Assembly (NCBI RefSeq): GCF_023073335.1
Contig: NZ_JADPJG010000026.1
Location: forward strand, 97,945-161,944
DNA from: Bradyrhizobium sp. 21
GTDB taxonomy: Bacteria; Pseudomonadota; Alphaproteobacteria; Rhizobiales; Xanthobacteraceae
Length of the DNA: 64,000 bases
Direction: 5' to 3'
This document shows positions 8,919 through 17,145 of the stretch, in pieces (positions within the stretch are counted from its first letter, which is position 1; each line of letters opens with the position of its first letter). The position numbers and the translations under genes were made by a program. The notes beneath the pieces were generated by a model, which saw nothing but the letters and a program-made list of their open reading frames with translations, made no database searches and was not told the DNA's origin.

Positions 8919-10556
8919 ATGTTCCAACTCATGCGTCGGGGGCGTCGGTCGTTCGCCTCCACAACTGCGCTTCCGGCCTTGCCGCTTTCAGTTCTGGCGC
9001 TTTCAGTTCTGGCGCTTTCGGCGCTGGCCTCGCCAGTTCTGGCCGCAGGCAAGACCATTACCGCCGTGATGCATTCGGATCTGCGTGTCCTCGATCCGAT
9101 CTTCACCAGCGCCTATATTTCGCGTGATCATGGCTACATGGTCTATGACACGCTCATCGCGACGGATTCGAACTTCAAGATCCAGCCGCAGATGGCGGAC
9201 TGGACGATCTCCGACGACAAGCTGACCTACACCTTCACGCTGCGCGATGGTCTGAAGTGGCATGACGGTACGCCGGTCACCGCGGAAGATTGCGTTGCCT
9301 CGCTGAAGCGCTGGGCCGCTGTCGATGGCATGGGGCAGCAGATGATGCTGTTCACCGCGAGCATCGAGGCGACCGACCCCAAGACCATCACGCTGAAGCT
9401 GAAGGAGCCGTACGCGCTCGTGCTGGAATCGATCGGCAAGCCGTCTTCGCGGGTCGCCTTCATGATGCCGAAGCGTCTCGCCGAGACGCCGGTGGAAAAG
9501 CAGATCCCCGAGCAGATCGGCTCCGGCCCCTTCAAGTTCGTGCAGGCTGAATTCCAGCCCGGGGTGAAGTCGATCTATGTCAAGAACACCGATTATGTGC
9601 CGCGCAAGGAGCCGGCGAGCTGGACCGCCGGCGGCAAGGTGGTGAAGGTTGACCGCGTCGAATGGATCACGATGCCGGACGCCCAGACCGCGTTGAACGC
9701 GCTTCAGTCGGGCGACATCGATTTCATGGAAGTTCCCGCCATCGAAATGTTGCCCGCCATCGAAGCCGACAAGGACCTCAAAATCGAGATTTTGAACAAG
9801 TTCGGATTCCAGACCGGCGCACGGATGAACTTCCTTCATCCGCCTTTCGATAACGTCAAGGTCCGCCGCGCGGCGTTCCTGGCGATCAAGCAGCAGGACG
9901 TGCTCGATGCGCTGATCGGCAATCCCAAATATTACAAGACTTGCGCCGCAGCCTTCATCTGCGACACGCCGTTCGCGACGGAGGTTGGCGGCGAGACGCT
10001 GGCGAAGGGCGGCGACATTGCTGCGGCCCGGAAGGCGCTCGCCGAGTCCGGTTACGACGGGACACCAATCGTGCTGATGGCGCCGGGCGATGTGCTGACG
10101 CTGAAGGCTCAGCCGATCGTGGTGGCCCAGCAACTGCGCGAAGCCGGCTTCAAGGTCGATCTGCAGGCGACCGACTGGCAAACCGTGGTGAGCCGGCGCG
10201 CCAGCATGAAGCCGCCGAAGGAGGGCGGCTGGAACATGTTCATCACCAACTGGGTCAGCGCCGACGCCTCCAACCCGATCTCCAACGTCGCTGTCGGCGG
10301 GCAGGGCAAGAAGGGCGGTTGGTTCGGGTGGCCGGAGGACGCCAAGATCGAGCAACTCAAGGACACCTTCGTTCGCGCTGCCTCGCTCGACGAGCAGAAG
10401 AAGATCGCGACCGAGATCCAGAAGGAAGCCTACGATCAGGTGCTCTACATGCCGCTAGGCCAGTATCTGTCGCCCAGCGCCTGGCGCAAGTCGCTGACCG
10501 GCGTGCTCGACGGCCCAGCCACCCCGGTGTTCTGGAACATCGACAAGACCGAGTAA
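8919..10556 (+). CDS. ABC transporter substrate-binding protein, family 5 (peptide receptor), copy 2
   Basis: A 545-residue paralogue of the preceding receptor, 115 bases downstream, nearly identical over most of its length by eye (both carry AAGKTITAVMHSDLR, LRDGLKWHDG and GGWFGW). Differences cluster in the segment after residue 260, where copy 2 has EVPAIEMLPAIEADKDLKI against ENLPYDMLPLLEANKEITI, possibly near the ligand pocket. ATG at 8919 is chosen because AGGAG lies 7 bases upstream and it aligns with copy 1; the frame is open 30 codons further up. Its signal peptide is lengthened by a small tandem repeat. Tandem duplication with divergence suggests altered substrate range. Confidence 0.94.
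   Translation: MFQLMRRGRRSFASTTALPALPLSVLALSVLALSALASPVLAAGKTITAVMHSDLRVLDPIFTSAYISRDHGYMVYDTLIATDSNFKIQPQMADWTISDDKLTYTFTLRDGLKWHDGTPVTAEDCVASLKRWAAVDGMGQQMMLFTASIEATDPKTITLKLKEPYALVLESIGKPSSRVAFMMPKRLAETPVEKQIPEQIGSGPFKFVQAEFQPGVKSIYVKNTDYVPRKEPASWTAGGKVVKVDRVEWITMPDAQTALNALQSGDIDFMEVPAIEMLPAIEADKDLKIEILNKFGFQTGARMNFLHPPFDNVKVRRAAFLAIKQQDVLDALIGNPKYYKTCAAAFICDTPFATEVGGETLAKGGDIAAARKALAESGYDGTPIVLMAPGDVLTLKAQPIVVAQQLREAGFKVDLQATDWQTVVSRRASMKPPKEGGWNMFITNWVSADASNPISNVAVGGQGKKGGWFGWPEDAKIEQLKDTFVRAASLDEQKKIATEIQKEAYDQVLYMPLGQYLSPSAWRKSLTGVLDGPATPVFWNIDKTE
8984..9028 (+). repeat. Three 15-base tandem units inside a signal peptide
   Basis: GCTTTCAGTTCTGGC occurs twice back to back (8984-8998, 8999-9013) and a third diverged unit GCTTTCGGCGCTGGC follows (9014-9028). 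In frame they encode LSVLA-LSVLA-LSALA, lengthening the hydrophobic core of the receptor signal peptide relative to copy 1. It is a likely slippage product. Confidence 0.85.
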
Positions 10557-10648
10557 GGAGACGGCGCATGCCGCGCGGATCATCTTGCGGCACCGCTGCC
10601 GTTTATCTCACGCGGCCCGGTCTGTCGCGGGAAGTGATTGTGATGATG

Positions 10649-10671
10649 GTGCCGCCCCGTGGAAGCGGCAC
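10649..10671 (+). terminator. Possible hairpin downstream of the receptor genes
   Basis: GTGCCGC and GCGGCAC (10649-10655, 10665-10671) form a perfect 7-base stem with a 9-base loop, about 90 bases after the receptor stop. No T run follows, so an intrinsic terminator is doubtful; it may only protect the 3' end of the receptor transcript. Confidence 0.3.
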
Positions 10672-10735
10672 GGTGCCAGAAAGCGCCGCGAATGATTTCA
10701 GTGCCAGCAAGCGCGCGGCGGAATAGGCGTCCCGC

Positions 10736-10876
10736 TCAGCAATGGCTGTCGCGGACCCGCTCGAGCCCTTCGCTCGCGAATGGCAAGGTGAAGGCGGCCT
10801 TCTCGGTGCTGGACGGTTTGCGTTCCGTCTTCGCACGCTCCGCGGCGTCGTGGTCTTTGCGGTGTTCCGGTTCCAT
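10736..10876 (-). CDS. Small hypothetical protein, 46 residues
   Basis: A short minus-strand frame, MEPEHRKDHDAAERAKTE at the N-terminus and GLERVRDSHC at the C-terminus, highly charged, with no signal peptide or membrane segment. An AAGG lies about 8 bases before the ATG. It lies just downstream of the Bcr/CflA exporter gene on the same strand (54 bases). I do not recognise a family; the even, hydrophilic composition is what makes it look coding. It may equally be a chance frame in GC-rich DNA. Confidence 0.4.
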   Translation of the reverse strand: MEPEHRKDHDAAERAKTERKPSSTEKAAFTLPFASEGLERVRDSHC

Positions 10877-10930
10877 TGAAGCGCCTTTTCAGATTGTTGC
10901 AGTACAACATCGAGAGCGCCGCGAAGTTCC

Positions 10931-12190
10931 TCATGCGGTGGGGCGATGATGCGGCTTGAACAGCCGCCCCCTCTCCACCACCAGCACGATCGCAAGCGCC
11001 GCAAGCGTCGACAGGAAGAAGCCGAGCGAAAACGGCAGCAGCGTGCCGTCGAAGCTCTGGCCGATGGCCATGCCCACCACGATTCCGATCAATGTCGTAA
11101 TCGAGCCGTAGAGCGAGGACGCCGTGCCGGCGATGTGGCCCTGCGGCTCCATGGCGAGTGCGGTGAAGTTGGCGACCATCATGCCGAAGGAGAACATCAT
11201 CAGGGCGGAGAGCGCCATGAACAAGGCGAGCGGCAGCATGCCGAGGCTTTCCGTCAGCAGCATCACACCGGCCACCGCGGTGTAGAGCATCAGCGCGCCG
11301 TGCGAGATCACGCGCATGCCGAGGGTCCCGACAAATCTGGCGTTGAGGAAGCCGGCAATGGCGGTCCCGGCCGCGATCGCAGCGAAGGCGAGTGGGAAAT
11401 AATGGCCGAGGTGATAGATGCCGGTGAACACCTGCTGCGCGGAGAACACGTAGGCGAACAGCGCGCCCATGACGCTTCCGGCGGCCGTCGCATATCCGAT
11501 GGTCTGGCGGTTGGTGACGGTCTGGCGAAAGGCCGAGAGCACGTCGGCGGGTGCAAGCGACCTGCGTCCCGACTCGGGCAGCGTTTCCGGCAGCCGCCAC
11601 ACGCTCCACGCCAGCGCGAGCAGACCGTAGAGCATCAGCACGACGAAGATGCCGCGCCATTGCGTCACCAGCAGCACCGCCTGTCCGAAGGAGGGTGCGA
11701 TGACGGGCACGGCGATGAATATCATCATCGCAAGCGACATCACGCTCGCCATGCGCCGGCCGACGTAACAATCGCGCACGATCGAAGTGGCGATGACACG
11801 TGTCGCCGAGGTACCGAAGCCCTGGAGCGCGCGCGCCAGCAGCAGCGTCTCGAACGAGGGCGCGGCGACCGCCAGCACGCTTGCCACCGCATAGACCGCC
11901 ATGCCGCCGAGCAGCACCGGGCGGCGCCCGAAACGGTCCGACAGCGGGCCCATGACGAACTGGCCGGTGCCGAAGCCGATCAGGAAGGTCGACAGCACCA
12001 GCTGAAGATGGTTGGCGACGGGGATGTTGAAAGCCGCGCCGATATTGGGCAGCGCCGGGAGCATCATGTCCATCGCAAGGGGGTTCAGCGCCATGATGGA
12101 CGCGATCACGATGACGAATTCGGGAAAACCCATAGGGCGGTGTCCCGCGGACACCCAATCGTCGGCATTGACGTCGGACAAGAAGCTCAC
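10931..12190 (-). CDS. MFS drug exporter, Bcr/CflA family
   Basis: A 419-residue, 12-helix major facilitator of the drug:proton antiporter-1 group. Marks are LNPLAMDMMLPALPNI in helix 1, the loop motif GPLSDRFGRRPVLLGG between helices 2 and 3, and GFGTSATRVIATSIVRD in helix 4, typical of Bcr/CflA (bicyclomycin, chloramphenicol export in E. coli). A GTG at 12190 gives the longest frame; ATG at 12133, just before FVIVIASIM, is an equally good start since neither has a strong ribosome site. It is divergent from the glucose dehydrogenase gene across 315 bases. The actual substrate is unknown. Confidence 0.9.
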   Translation of the reverse strand: MSFLSDVNADDWVSAGHRPMGFPEFVIVIASIMALNPLAMDMMLPALPNIGAAFNIPVANHLQLVLSTFLIGFGTGQFVMGPLSDRFGRRPVLLGGMAVYAVASVLAVAAPSFETLLLARALQGFGTSATRVIATSIVRDCYVGRRMASVMSLAMMIFIAVPVIAPSFGQAVLLVTQWRGIFVVLMLYGLLALAWSVWRLPETLPESGRRSLAPADVLSAFRQTVTNRQTIGYATAAGSVMGALFAYVFSAQQVFTGIYHLGHYFPLAFAAIAAGTAIAGFLNARFVGTLGMRVISHGALMLYTAVAGVMLLTESLGMLPLALFMALSALMMFSFGMMVANFTALAMEPQGHIAGTASSLYGSITTLIGIVVGMAIGQSFDGTLLPFSLGFFLSTLAALAIVLVVERGRLFKPHHRPTA

Positions 12191-12505
12191 CTCTGAAATT
12201 CAGAAGCCTTATCTATCGTCGATGCTGCGTTGCACAACCCATGTTTCGGGATGGCTGGCAGGCGGCGCCGAAACGGACAACAATTGGTGAAGAAGCCGCC
12301 GCTTTGGGACCGCGACATCGATGACGAGTGCCGGCGGCCTGACTTAGCTGGCACGGCAGGCTTGCCGAACCGATTCGAATGCCATTGGTTCGCCAGCATC
12401 TGATGGTTGTGAGTGACCGTTGATTGGACGAAAGTCGTCGAAAGCGGACGGTCTGTTGCGGTTGCTCGGCGCAGGCCCGGTCCCTTGTTCGTACAGGGAG
12501 CGACC
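12191..12505. other. Divergent intergenic region between exporter and glucose dehydrogenase genes
   Basis: About 315 bases with no convincing gene; it must hold the promoters of both flanking genes. Open frames here are short and unlike proteins. I see no strong operator palindrome. The ribosome site of the dehydrogenase (CAGGGAG) lies at its right end. Confidence 0.5.
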
Positions 12506-14881
12506 ATGCAGCGATCCAGGGCGGTCCTCGTCACGGGTATCATTTATGGCTTGATCGGCCTGGTCCTCGCGGCCGGCGGCATCTGGCTTGTCGCGTTGGG
12601 CGGTTCGATCTTCTACGTGATCCTCGGTGCCGGCATTCTGCTCACGGCCGCGCTGCTCATGACGCAGCGCCGATCTGCGCTATGGCTGTTTGCAATCGTG
12701 CTGGCCGGCACGCTGGCGTGGGCCGTCTACGAGGTGCAATTCGACTGGTGGCCGCTCGCCGCGCGTGGCGACGTCGTCTTCCCGATGGCGCTTTGGCTTC
12801 TCACGCCGGCGATCGTCCGTGGGCTCGTACAAAACGAGCGGGTGTCGTACCGAAATGCAACGGCGCCGCTCTGGGCCGCCATTGTGCTGGCCTCGGTGGT
12901 GCTCGTGATCGGGCTGTTCTCCAGTGATCACGACATCAACGGCACGATCGCGGAGTCCGGTTCTGCGGTCCCGCAAAGTGAAGCCGACCCGCAGCCGGAT
13001 GGCGATTGGCGTGCGTATGGACGCACCCAGTTCGGACAGCGCTATTCGCCGCTGAAGCAGATCACGCCTGCTAATGTCGGCAGGCTCGAGGTCGCCTGGA
13101 CCTTCCGCACCGGCGACGTGGCGACGTCCAACGATTCCGGCGAGACGACCTTCGAGGTTACCCCGATCAAGGTGCGCGATACGCTCTATCTCTGCTCGCA
13201 GCACCAGGTCCTGTTTGCGATCGATGCCAGGACCGGCACCGAGCGCTGGAGGTACGATCCCAAGCTGACGTTCAACAAGACGTTCCAGCATATGACCTGC
13301 CGCGGGGTCTCTTATCATGAAGCGGCCGCGGGGGCCGCAAACAGCAGCGGTGGTGCCGCGCCCGCCGAATGTCCCCGGCGGATCTTCCTGCCGGTCAATG
13401 ATGGACGCATGATCGCTCTCGATGCCGACAGCGGCAAGCTCTGCGACGGCTTCGGCGATCACGGCACCCTCAACCTGCAGGAAGGCATGGGGATCACGAC
13501 GACGGGCTTTTTCGAGCCGACGTCGCCGCCGGTCGTCAGTGACAGGATCCTGGTCGTTGCCGCCGCGGTCATCGACAATTATGCGGTCGACGTGCCGTCG
13601 GGCGTCGTCCGCGGCTTCGATGTCGATACCGGCAAGCTGGTCTGGGCATGGGACTCCGGCGCGCCGGATGAGAACGCGCTGCCGTCGCCGGCCCGCCACT
13701 ACACCAACGGATCGCCGAATTCGTGGATCTCCGCCGCGTTCGACCCGAAGCTCAACCTCGTCTTTATCCCCACCGGCAACAACGGTCCCGATATCTGGGG
13801 CGGCAACCGCAATGCGCTCGTCGAGCGCTATTCCAGCTCCATCGTTGCGCTGGACATCAACACCGGCAAGCGCGCCTGGTCGTACCAGACCGTGCATCAC
13901 GACCTATGGGACATGGATGTTCCCTCGCAACCGAGCCTGGTCGATGTGATGACGGCCAAGGGCATTGTGCCCGCGATCATCCAGCCGACCAAGGTGGGCA
14001 ATTTGTTCGTGCTCGACCGCAGGAGCGGCGAACTGATCGTGCCGGCGCCGGAACGCACCGTGCCGCAGGGCGCCGCGCCCGGCGACCGCACTGCGCCGAC
14101 GCAGCCGTTTTCCGAACTGACATTCCGGCCGGAGGCGAAGCTGACCGGCGCTGATATGTGGGGCGGCACGATCTTCGACCAGCTGTTGTGCCGGATCGCG
14201 TTCCATCGACTGCGTTACGAGGGCACGTTCACGCCGCCGTCGTTGCAGGGCACGCTGGTATTCCCGGGCAATCTCGGCATGTTTGAATGGGGCGGCATCG
14301 CGGTCGATCCCGTGAGACAGATCGCCATCGCCAACCCGATGTCGCTGCCCTTCGTCTCGAGGCTCATTCCGCGCGGCCCCCTCAATCCTCCCGCGCCGAC
14401 GGCCGAGAAGCCGGTCGGCAGCGAGATCGGGACGCAGCCGATGTACGGCACCCCGTTCGGGGTGGATATATCGAGCTTTCTCTCGCCGTTGTCCGTGCCG
14501 TGCTACCGGCCGCCCTGGGGCTCGATGGCCGCAATCGATCTCAGGACGATGAAAATTGTCTGGCAGCATCCCAACGGCACCATCAGGGACACCACGCCGC
14601 TGCCTCTTCCCTTCAGAATGGGCGTGCCGATGCTGGGTGGACCGATCACGACCGCAGGCGGGGTCGCATTCTACACCGGCACCTACGAGTACACGATCCG
14701 GGCTTACGACGTGCGCAATGGCAACGTGCTCTGGGAAGACCGCTTGCCGGCCGGTGCCCAGTCGACGCCGATGAGCTACGAGGCCGACGGCAAGCAATAT
14801 GTCGTCACCGCGGCCGGCGGTCATGGCTCGTTCGGCACCAAGCGCGGCGATTACGTCATCGCCTACGCGTTGAAGGATTGA
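12506..14881 (+). CDS. gcd: Membrane-bound PQQ-dependent glucose/quinate/shikimate-type dehydrogenase
   Basis: A 791-residue quinoprotein close to the usual 796-800 of membrane glucose dehydrogenase. Residues 1-150 carry about five membrane helices (for example LVTGIIYGLIGLVLAAGGIW) that hold the ubiquinone site; the rest is a periplasmic eight-bladed PQQ propeller with GRTQFGQRYSPLKQI, the family sequence HHDLWDMD containing the expected catalytic Asp, and GGPITTAGGVAFYTGTYEYT. It oxidises aldoses to lactones at the periplasmic face and passes electrons to ubiquinone. Needs imported or self-made PQQ; no pqq gene is in the window. ATG at 12506 has AGGGAG 5 bases upstream; the frame extends further upstream without support. 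Quinate dehydrogenase is the main alternative. Confidence 0.9.
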   Translation: MQRSRAVLVTGIIYGLIGLVLAAGGIWLVALGGSIFYVILGAGILLTAALLMTQRRSALWLFAIVLAGTLAWAVYEVQFDWWPLAARGDVVFPMALWLLTPAIVRGLVQNERVSYRNATAPLWAAIVLASVVLVIGLFSSDHDINGTIAESGSAVPQSEADPQPDGDWRAYGRTQFGQRYSPLKQITPANVGRLEVAWTFRTGDVATSNDSGETTFEVTPIKVRDTLYLCSQHQVLFAIDARTGTERWRYDPKLTFNKTFQHMTCRGVSYHEAAAGAANSSGGAAPAECPRRIFLPVNDGRMIALDADSGKLCDGFGDHGTLNLQEGMGITTTGFFEPTSPPVVSDRILVVAAAVIDNYAVDVPSGVVRGFDVDTGKLVWAWDSGAPDENALPSPARHYTNGSPNSWISAAFDPKLNLVFIPTGNNGPDIWGGNRNALVERYSSSIVALDINTGKRAWSYQTVHHDLWDMDVPSQPSLVDVMTAKGIVPAIIQPTKVGNLFVLDRRSGELIVPAPERTVPQGAAPGDRTAPTQPFSELTFRPEAKLTGADMWGGTIFDQLLCRIAFHRLRYEGTFTPPSLQGTLVFPGNLGMFEWGGIAVDPVRQIAIANPMSLPFVSRLIPRGPLNPPAPTAEKPVGSEIGTQPMYGTPFGVDISSFLSPLSVPCYRPPWGSMAAIDLRTMKIVWQHPNGTIRDTTPLPLPFRMGVPMLGGPITTAGGVAFYTGTYEYTIRAYDVRNGNVLWEDRLPAGAQSTPMSYEADGKQYVVTAAGGHGSFGTKRGDYVIAYALKD

Positions 14882-14950
14882 ACGCGGGAGGTCGACATGG
14901 GTGCATCGTCCGGGTCACGCTGATGGCGCGGTTCGCGCCGTCAGCTCTTG

Positions 14951-15018
14951 TGGTGCGGGCAGCCGGGGTCGAACCGTCACAGCGCTTGCGCCCCGAGGGA
15001 TTTAAGTCGCTTGCGTCG
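14951..15018 (-). other. Degenerate tRNA-Leu 3' fragment (candidate att site)
   Basis: Plus-strand bases TGGTGCGGGCAGCCGGGGTC at 14951-14970 are identical to the 3' end of the intact tRNA-Leu at 16341-16360; similarity runs on through the variable arm and anticodon loop to about 15018 with a few substitutions and one deleted T, then stops. The D arm and acceptor 5' strand are missing, so it cannot be a working tRNA. Same orientation as the intact gene, 1390 bases away: the arrangement left when an element integrates at a tRNA 3' end. Confidence 0.8.
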
Positions 15019-15243
15019 AATGATGTCCCTGCGCGATTCCCGCCGAAAACTGACCCGCCATAAAACTGACGCGCCAAGTGAGTTTTGCCAATTCACGGTC
15101 AAAGGAGACCCGATTGGGCACTTGCATGGCCTTCAACCTGCACGCTAAAACAGCCCGCCCGGCAATCTGCCACTCAAGCGGCCGACTTTCTTCCCAAAAC
15201 GAACGCCAGCATCTCCTCAGGACACCCGCTGTACGAGGCGACA

Positions 15244-16179
15244 ATGAGCGACGCGCAGTCCCAGTCACCAGCTCCACGAGAACGTGGCCCCGCGTTCACC
15301 GCAGCGCAAGCGACCGTTGCGGCAGCAGTTCTAGCGGTTGTCAGCGCCATTGGTGGCGCGTTCATTCAATCAATGACAACCCGCGACGTTGAGGCGGGAA
15401 AGTCCTCGACAGCGCTCAGCATTGAGAAAACCAAAGTTGACGGTGATCTAGAGATCGAGCGACAGAAACAAACGGCAACTGCCGAACTGGCGAGGCAGGA
15501 ATTTGAGACGAAGCTCATCCTGAGGGCCATCGAGACACCGGATCGCGATGAGGCCGTTCGAAATCTTCAATTCTTTCTTGATGCGGGCTTCATCCAGGAC
15601 AAGGGCGGCAAAATCGCCAAATTGAACGCGAGCCAGTATCCTTCTATTACGCCACCGCCACCAACCGTATCTGCCCCTTTAGAGCGGCGACCACCCGGCC
15701 AGCCTCCTACTGCTCAAGACCAGGTCAATCCAAAGGTGTTGGAAACAGCGTCCTCGTTTGTCGGATATTCCACGGCCAATGTGCCCGGAACGGCTGGAGG
15801 ACATCTTGCTGGGGCTTGGTCGGTCAACGAGGTCGTGCGCGTTGCACTTGGAAAGGCAATCAGTGGCTCTGCAAACGGCGATAACGCGTTGAGCATTATT
15901 GAAACCTTCGAGGTCTTGAAATCGCGCCACATTCAGCGCTCCATCGAGAGCGTAAAGCCCGGGATGATCATCGTGTCGCCTACAAAGGCAAATGTAAGCG
16001 GGCATATTGGAATCGTCGGGACGCCCGTGGCGAACGAGCCTGACAGTTTCATCATTTTCTCGAATAGTTCGGGCAACGCAGAATTTCGGCAGAATTTCAC
16101 CTTGAAGTCATGGAGGGCAAGCTCCGGGGCAAAAGGGCTGGAAACCTATTTCTTCGAGATAGATTTCAAAGCGTTGTGA
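15244..16179 (+). CDS. Membrane-anchored protein with CHAP/NlpC-like C-terminal domain lacking the usual Cys
   Basis: A 311-residue protein between the two tRNA-Leu copies. Residues about 18-40 (TVAAAVLAVVSAIGGAFIQS) form one membrane helix, followed by a charged, probably coiled segment (EIERQKQTATAELARQEFE), a Pro-rich linker, and a C-terminal domain with GGHLAGAWSVNEVVRVAL and GHIGIVGTPV. These two motifs resemble the Cys and His motifs of CHAP/C40 cell-wall amidases, but the position normally Cys (GGNLxCAWxVN-like) is Gly here. ATG at 15244 is chosen as the last start before the homologous part; a longer frame opens at 15085. Base composition is visibly lower in GC than the neighbours. 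Function unknown; a catalytically dead binding domain is possible. Confidence 0.75.
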   Translation: MSDAQSQSPAPRERGPAFTAAQATVAAAVLAVVSAIGGAFIQSMTTRDVEAGKSSTALSIEKTKVDGDLEIERQKQTATAELARQEFETKLILRAIETPDRDEAVRNLQFFLDAGFIQDKGGKIAKLNASQYPSITPPPPTVSAPLERRPPGQPPTAQDQVNPKVLETASSFVGYSTANVPGTAGGHLAGAWSVNEVVRVALGKAISGSANGDNALSIIETFEVLKSRHIQRSIESVKPGMIIVSPTKANVSGHIGIVGTPVANEPDSFIIFSNSSGNAEFRQNFTLKSWRASSGAKGLETYFFEIDFKAL

Positions 16180-16340
16180 TTGACGTTCGAAGGCTGCATC
16201 GGTGGTTGTGCCTAACTATGCCGTGCTCGCCGACCCTGAGGTCGATCTCCAGCAAAGCCTTCACGAGCCGGCCTCGGACAGCTCATGATCGCTCGTCTGT
16301 TTCCTGGTTCTGCCACCGGGCTAGGCCCCGTTGGCTCTCG

Positions 16341-16429
16341 TGGTGCGGGCAGCCGGGGTCGAACCGGCACAGCGCTTGCGCACCGAGGGATTTTAAGTCC
16401 CTTGCGTCTACCAATTCCGCCATGCCCGC
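16341..16429 (-). tRNA. tRNA-Leu (anticodon UAA)
   Basis: Reads on the minus strand GCGGGCATGG at 5', D loop with TTGGTAGACG, anticodon stem AGGGA/TCCCT around loop CTTAAAA (anticodon TAA), long variable arm CGGTGCGCAAGCGCTGTG typical of class II tRNAs, T arm CCGGTTCGACCCCGG, acceptor TGCCCGC and encoded ACCA. All stems pair. The 3' end faces the 15244 gene, and its last 65 or so bases recur degenerately at 14951-15018. Confidence 0.97.
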
Positions 16430-16602
16430 TTGATCCAACGAGATCAATCGCTTAAGTCCCTTTCCGGCCGTCTGGAATTGGCGCTTGGTGGGCCGGAGGG
16501 GCGGCTCTTCCTTAAGCGAGCCGGCCGCACAAGGCAAAGCCTCAATCCGGACATCTGTTGCTGCTTTAGGCATTCTCAATCCACGGGGACTATTCATCCG
16601 GC

Positions 16603-17046
16603 ATGCCCGTTTCGTTTCTCTCCCGCTCTCGCCCTGTGCGCACGCTGCTTCCGCTGGGCTTGCTCTGCGCCGCGCTCGGCGGCTGCGCGAGCGTCAGCGA
16701 CACCATCAGCCCGGCCTTCGTCGATCCGGGCCGCTATGAGCTCTGGGATTGCAAGCAGCTCGCACCCGAGCGCAAAAATCTCGTCAAGCGCGTCGGCGAT
16801 CTCGAGCGGCTGATGGCCAAAGCCGAGACCGGGGCGGGCGGTGCCGTGGTGGTCGAGCTTGCCTATCGCAACGACTACATCGGCGCGCGGGGACAGCAGA
16901 AGCTGCTGGAGGAGACCTGGCACAAGAACAGGTGCCGCGAGAGCGACATGGAGGCGGCCGAGCCGCCCGTTAAGCCGGCGGCTCCGCCCGCACCGGCAGT
17001 TGCCGCCAAGCCGTCCAGGCCGAAGTCCGGTGGCGCCGTCAACTGA
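16603..17046 (+). CDS. Small exported lipoprotein with Pro/Ala-rich tail
   Basis: A 147-residue protein with a lipoprotein signal: basic MPVSFLSRSRPVR, hydrophobic TLLPLGLLCAAL and lipobox LGGC with Cys near residue 28. The mature part has a conserved-looking core DPGRYELWDCKQLAPERKNL, a helical segment RVGDLERLMAKAE, and a low-complexity tail of Pro, Ala and Lys (PVKPAAPPAPAVAAKPSRPK) that could span the periplasm or contact peptidoglycan. Likely anchored in the outer membrane or inner-membrane outer face. I do not recognise a named family. It starts 173 bases after the tRNA-Leu on the opposite strand. Confidence 0.8.
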   Translation: MPVSFLSRSRPVRTLLPLGLLCAALGGCASVSDTISPAFVDPGRYELWDCKQLAPERKNLVKRVGDLERLMAKAETGAGGAVVVELAYRNDYIGARGQQKLLEETWHKNRCRESDMEAAEPPVKPAAPPAPAVAAKPSRPKSGGAVN

Positions 17047-17145
17047 CGATGGGGCGCTTTAGGCTGCGTTTGAGCATCATCTCCGCGCAAACGCGTTCCG
17101 CATTTTTCGCGACGAAAACCGCTGCACACTTTTCCGGATCATGCT

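Noticed and set aside
7172..10355. Two long antisense frames (about 450 residues each) opposite the receptor genes
   Set aside because: They mirror each other because the receptors are paralogues; the sequences rich in Arg, His and Leu show no fold marks.
12680..13900. Antisense frame of 406 residues in the glucose dehydrogenase gene
   Set aside because: No signal, domain or ribosome site; explained by third-position GC.
14951..15018. Second functional tRNA-Leu
   Set aside because: The 5' half (acceptor strand, D arm) is absent and the anticodon loop has lost a base.
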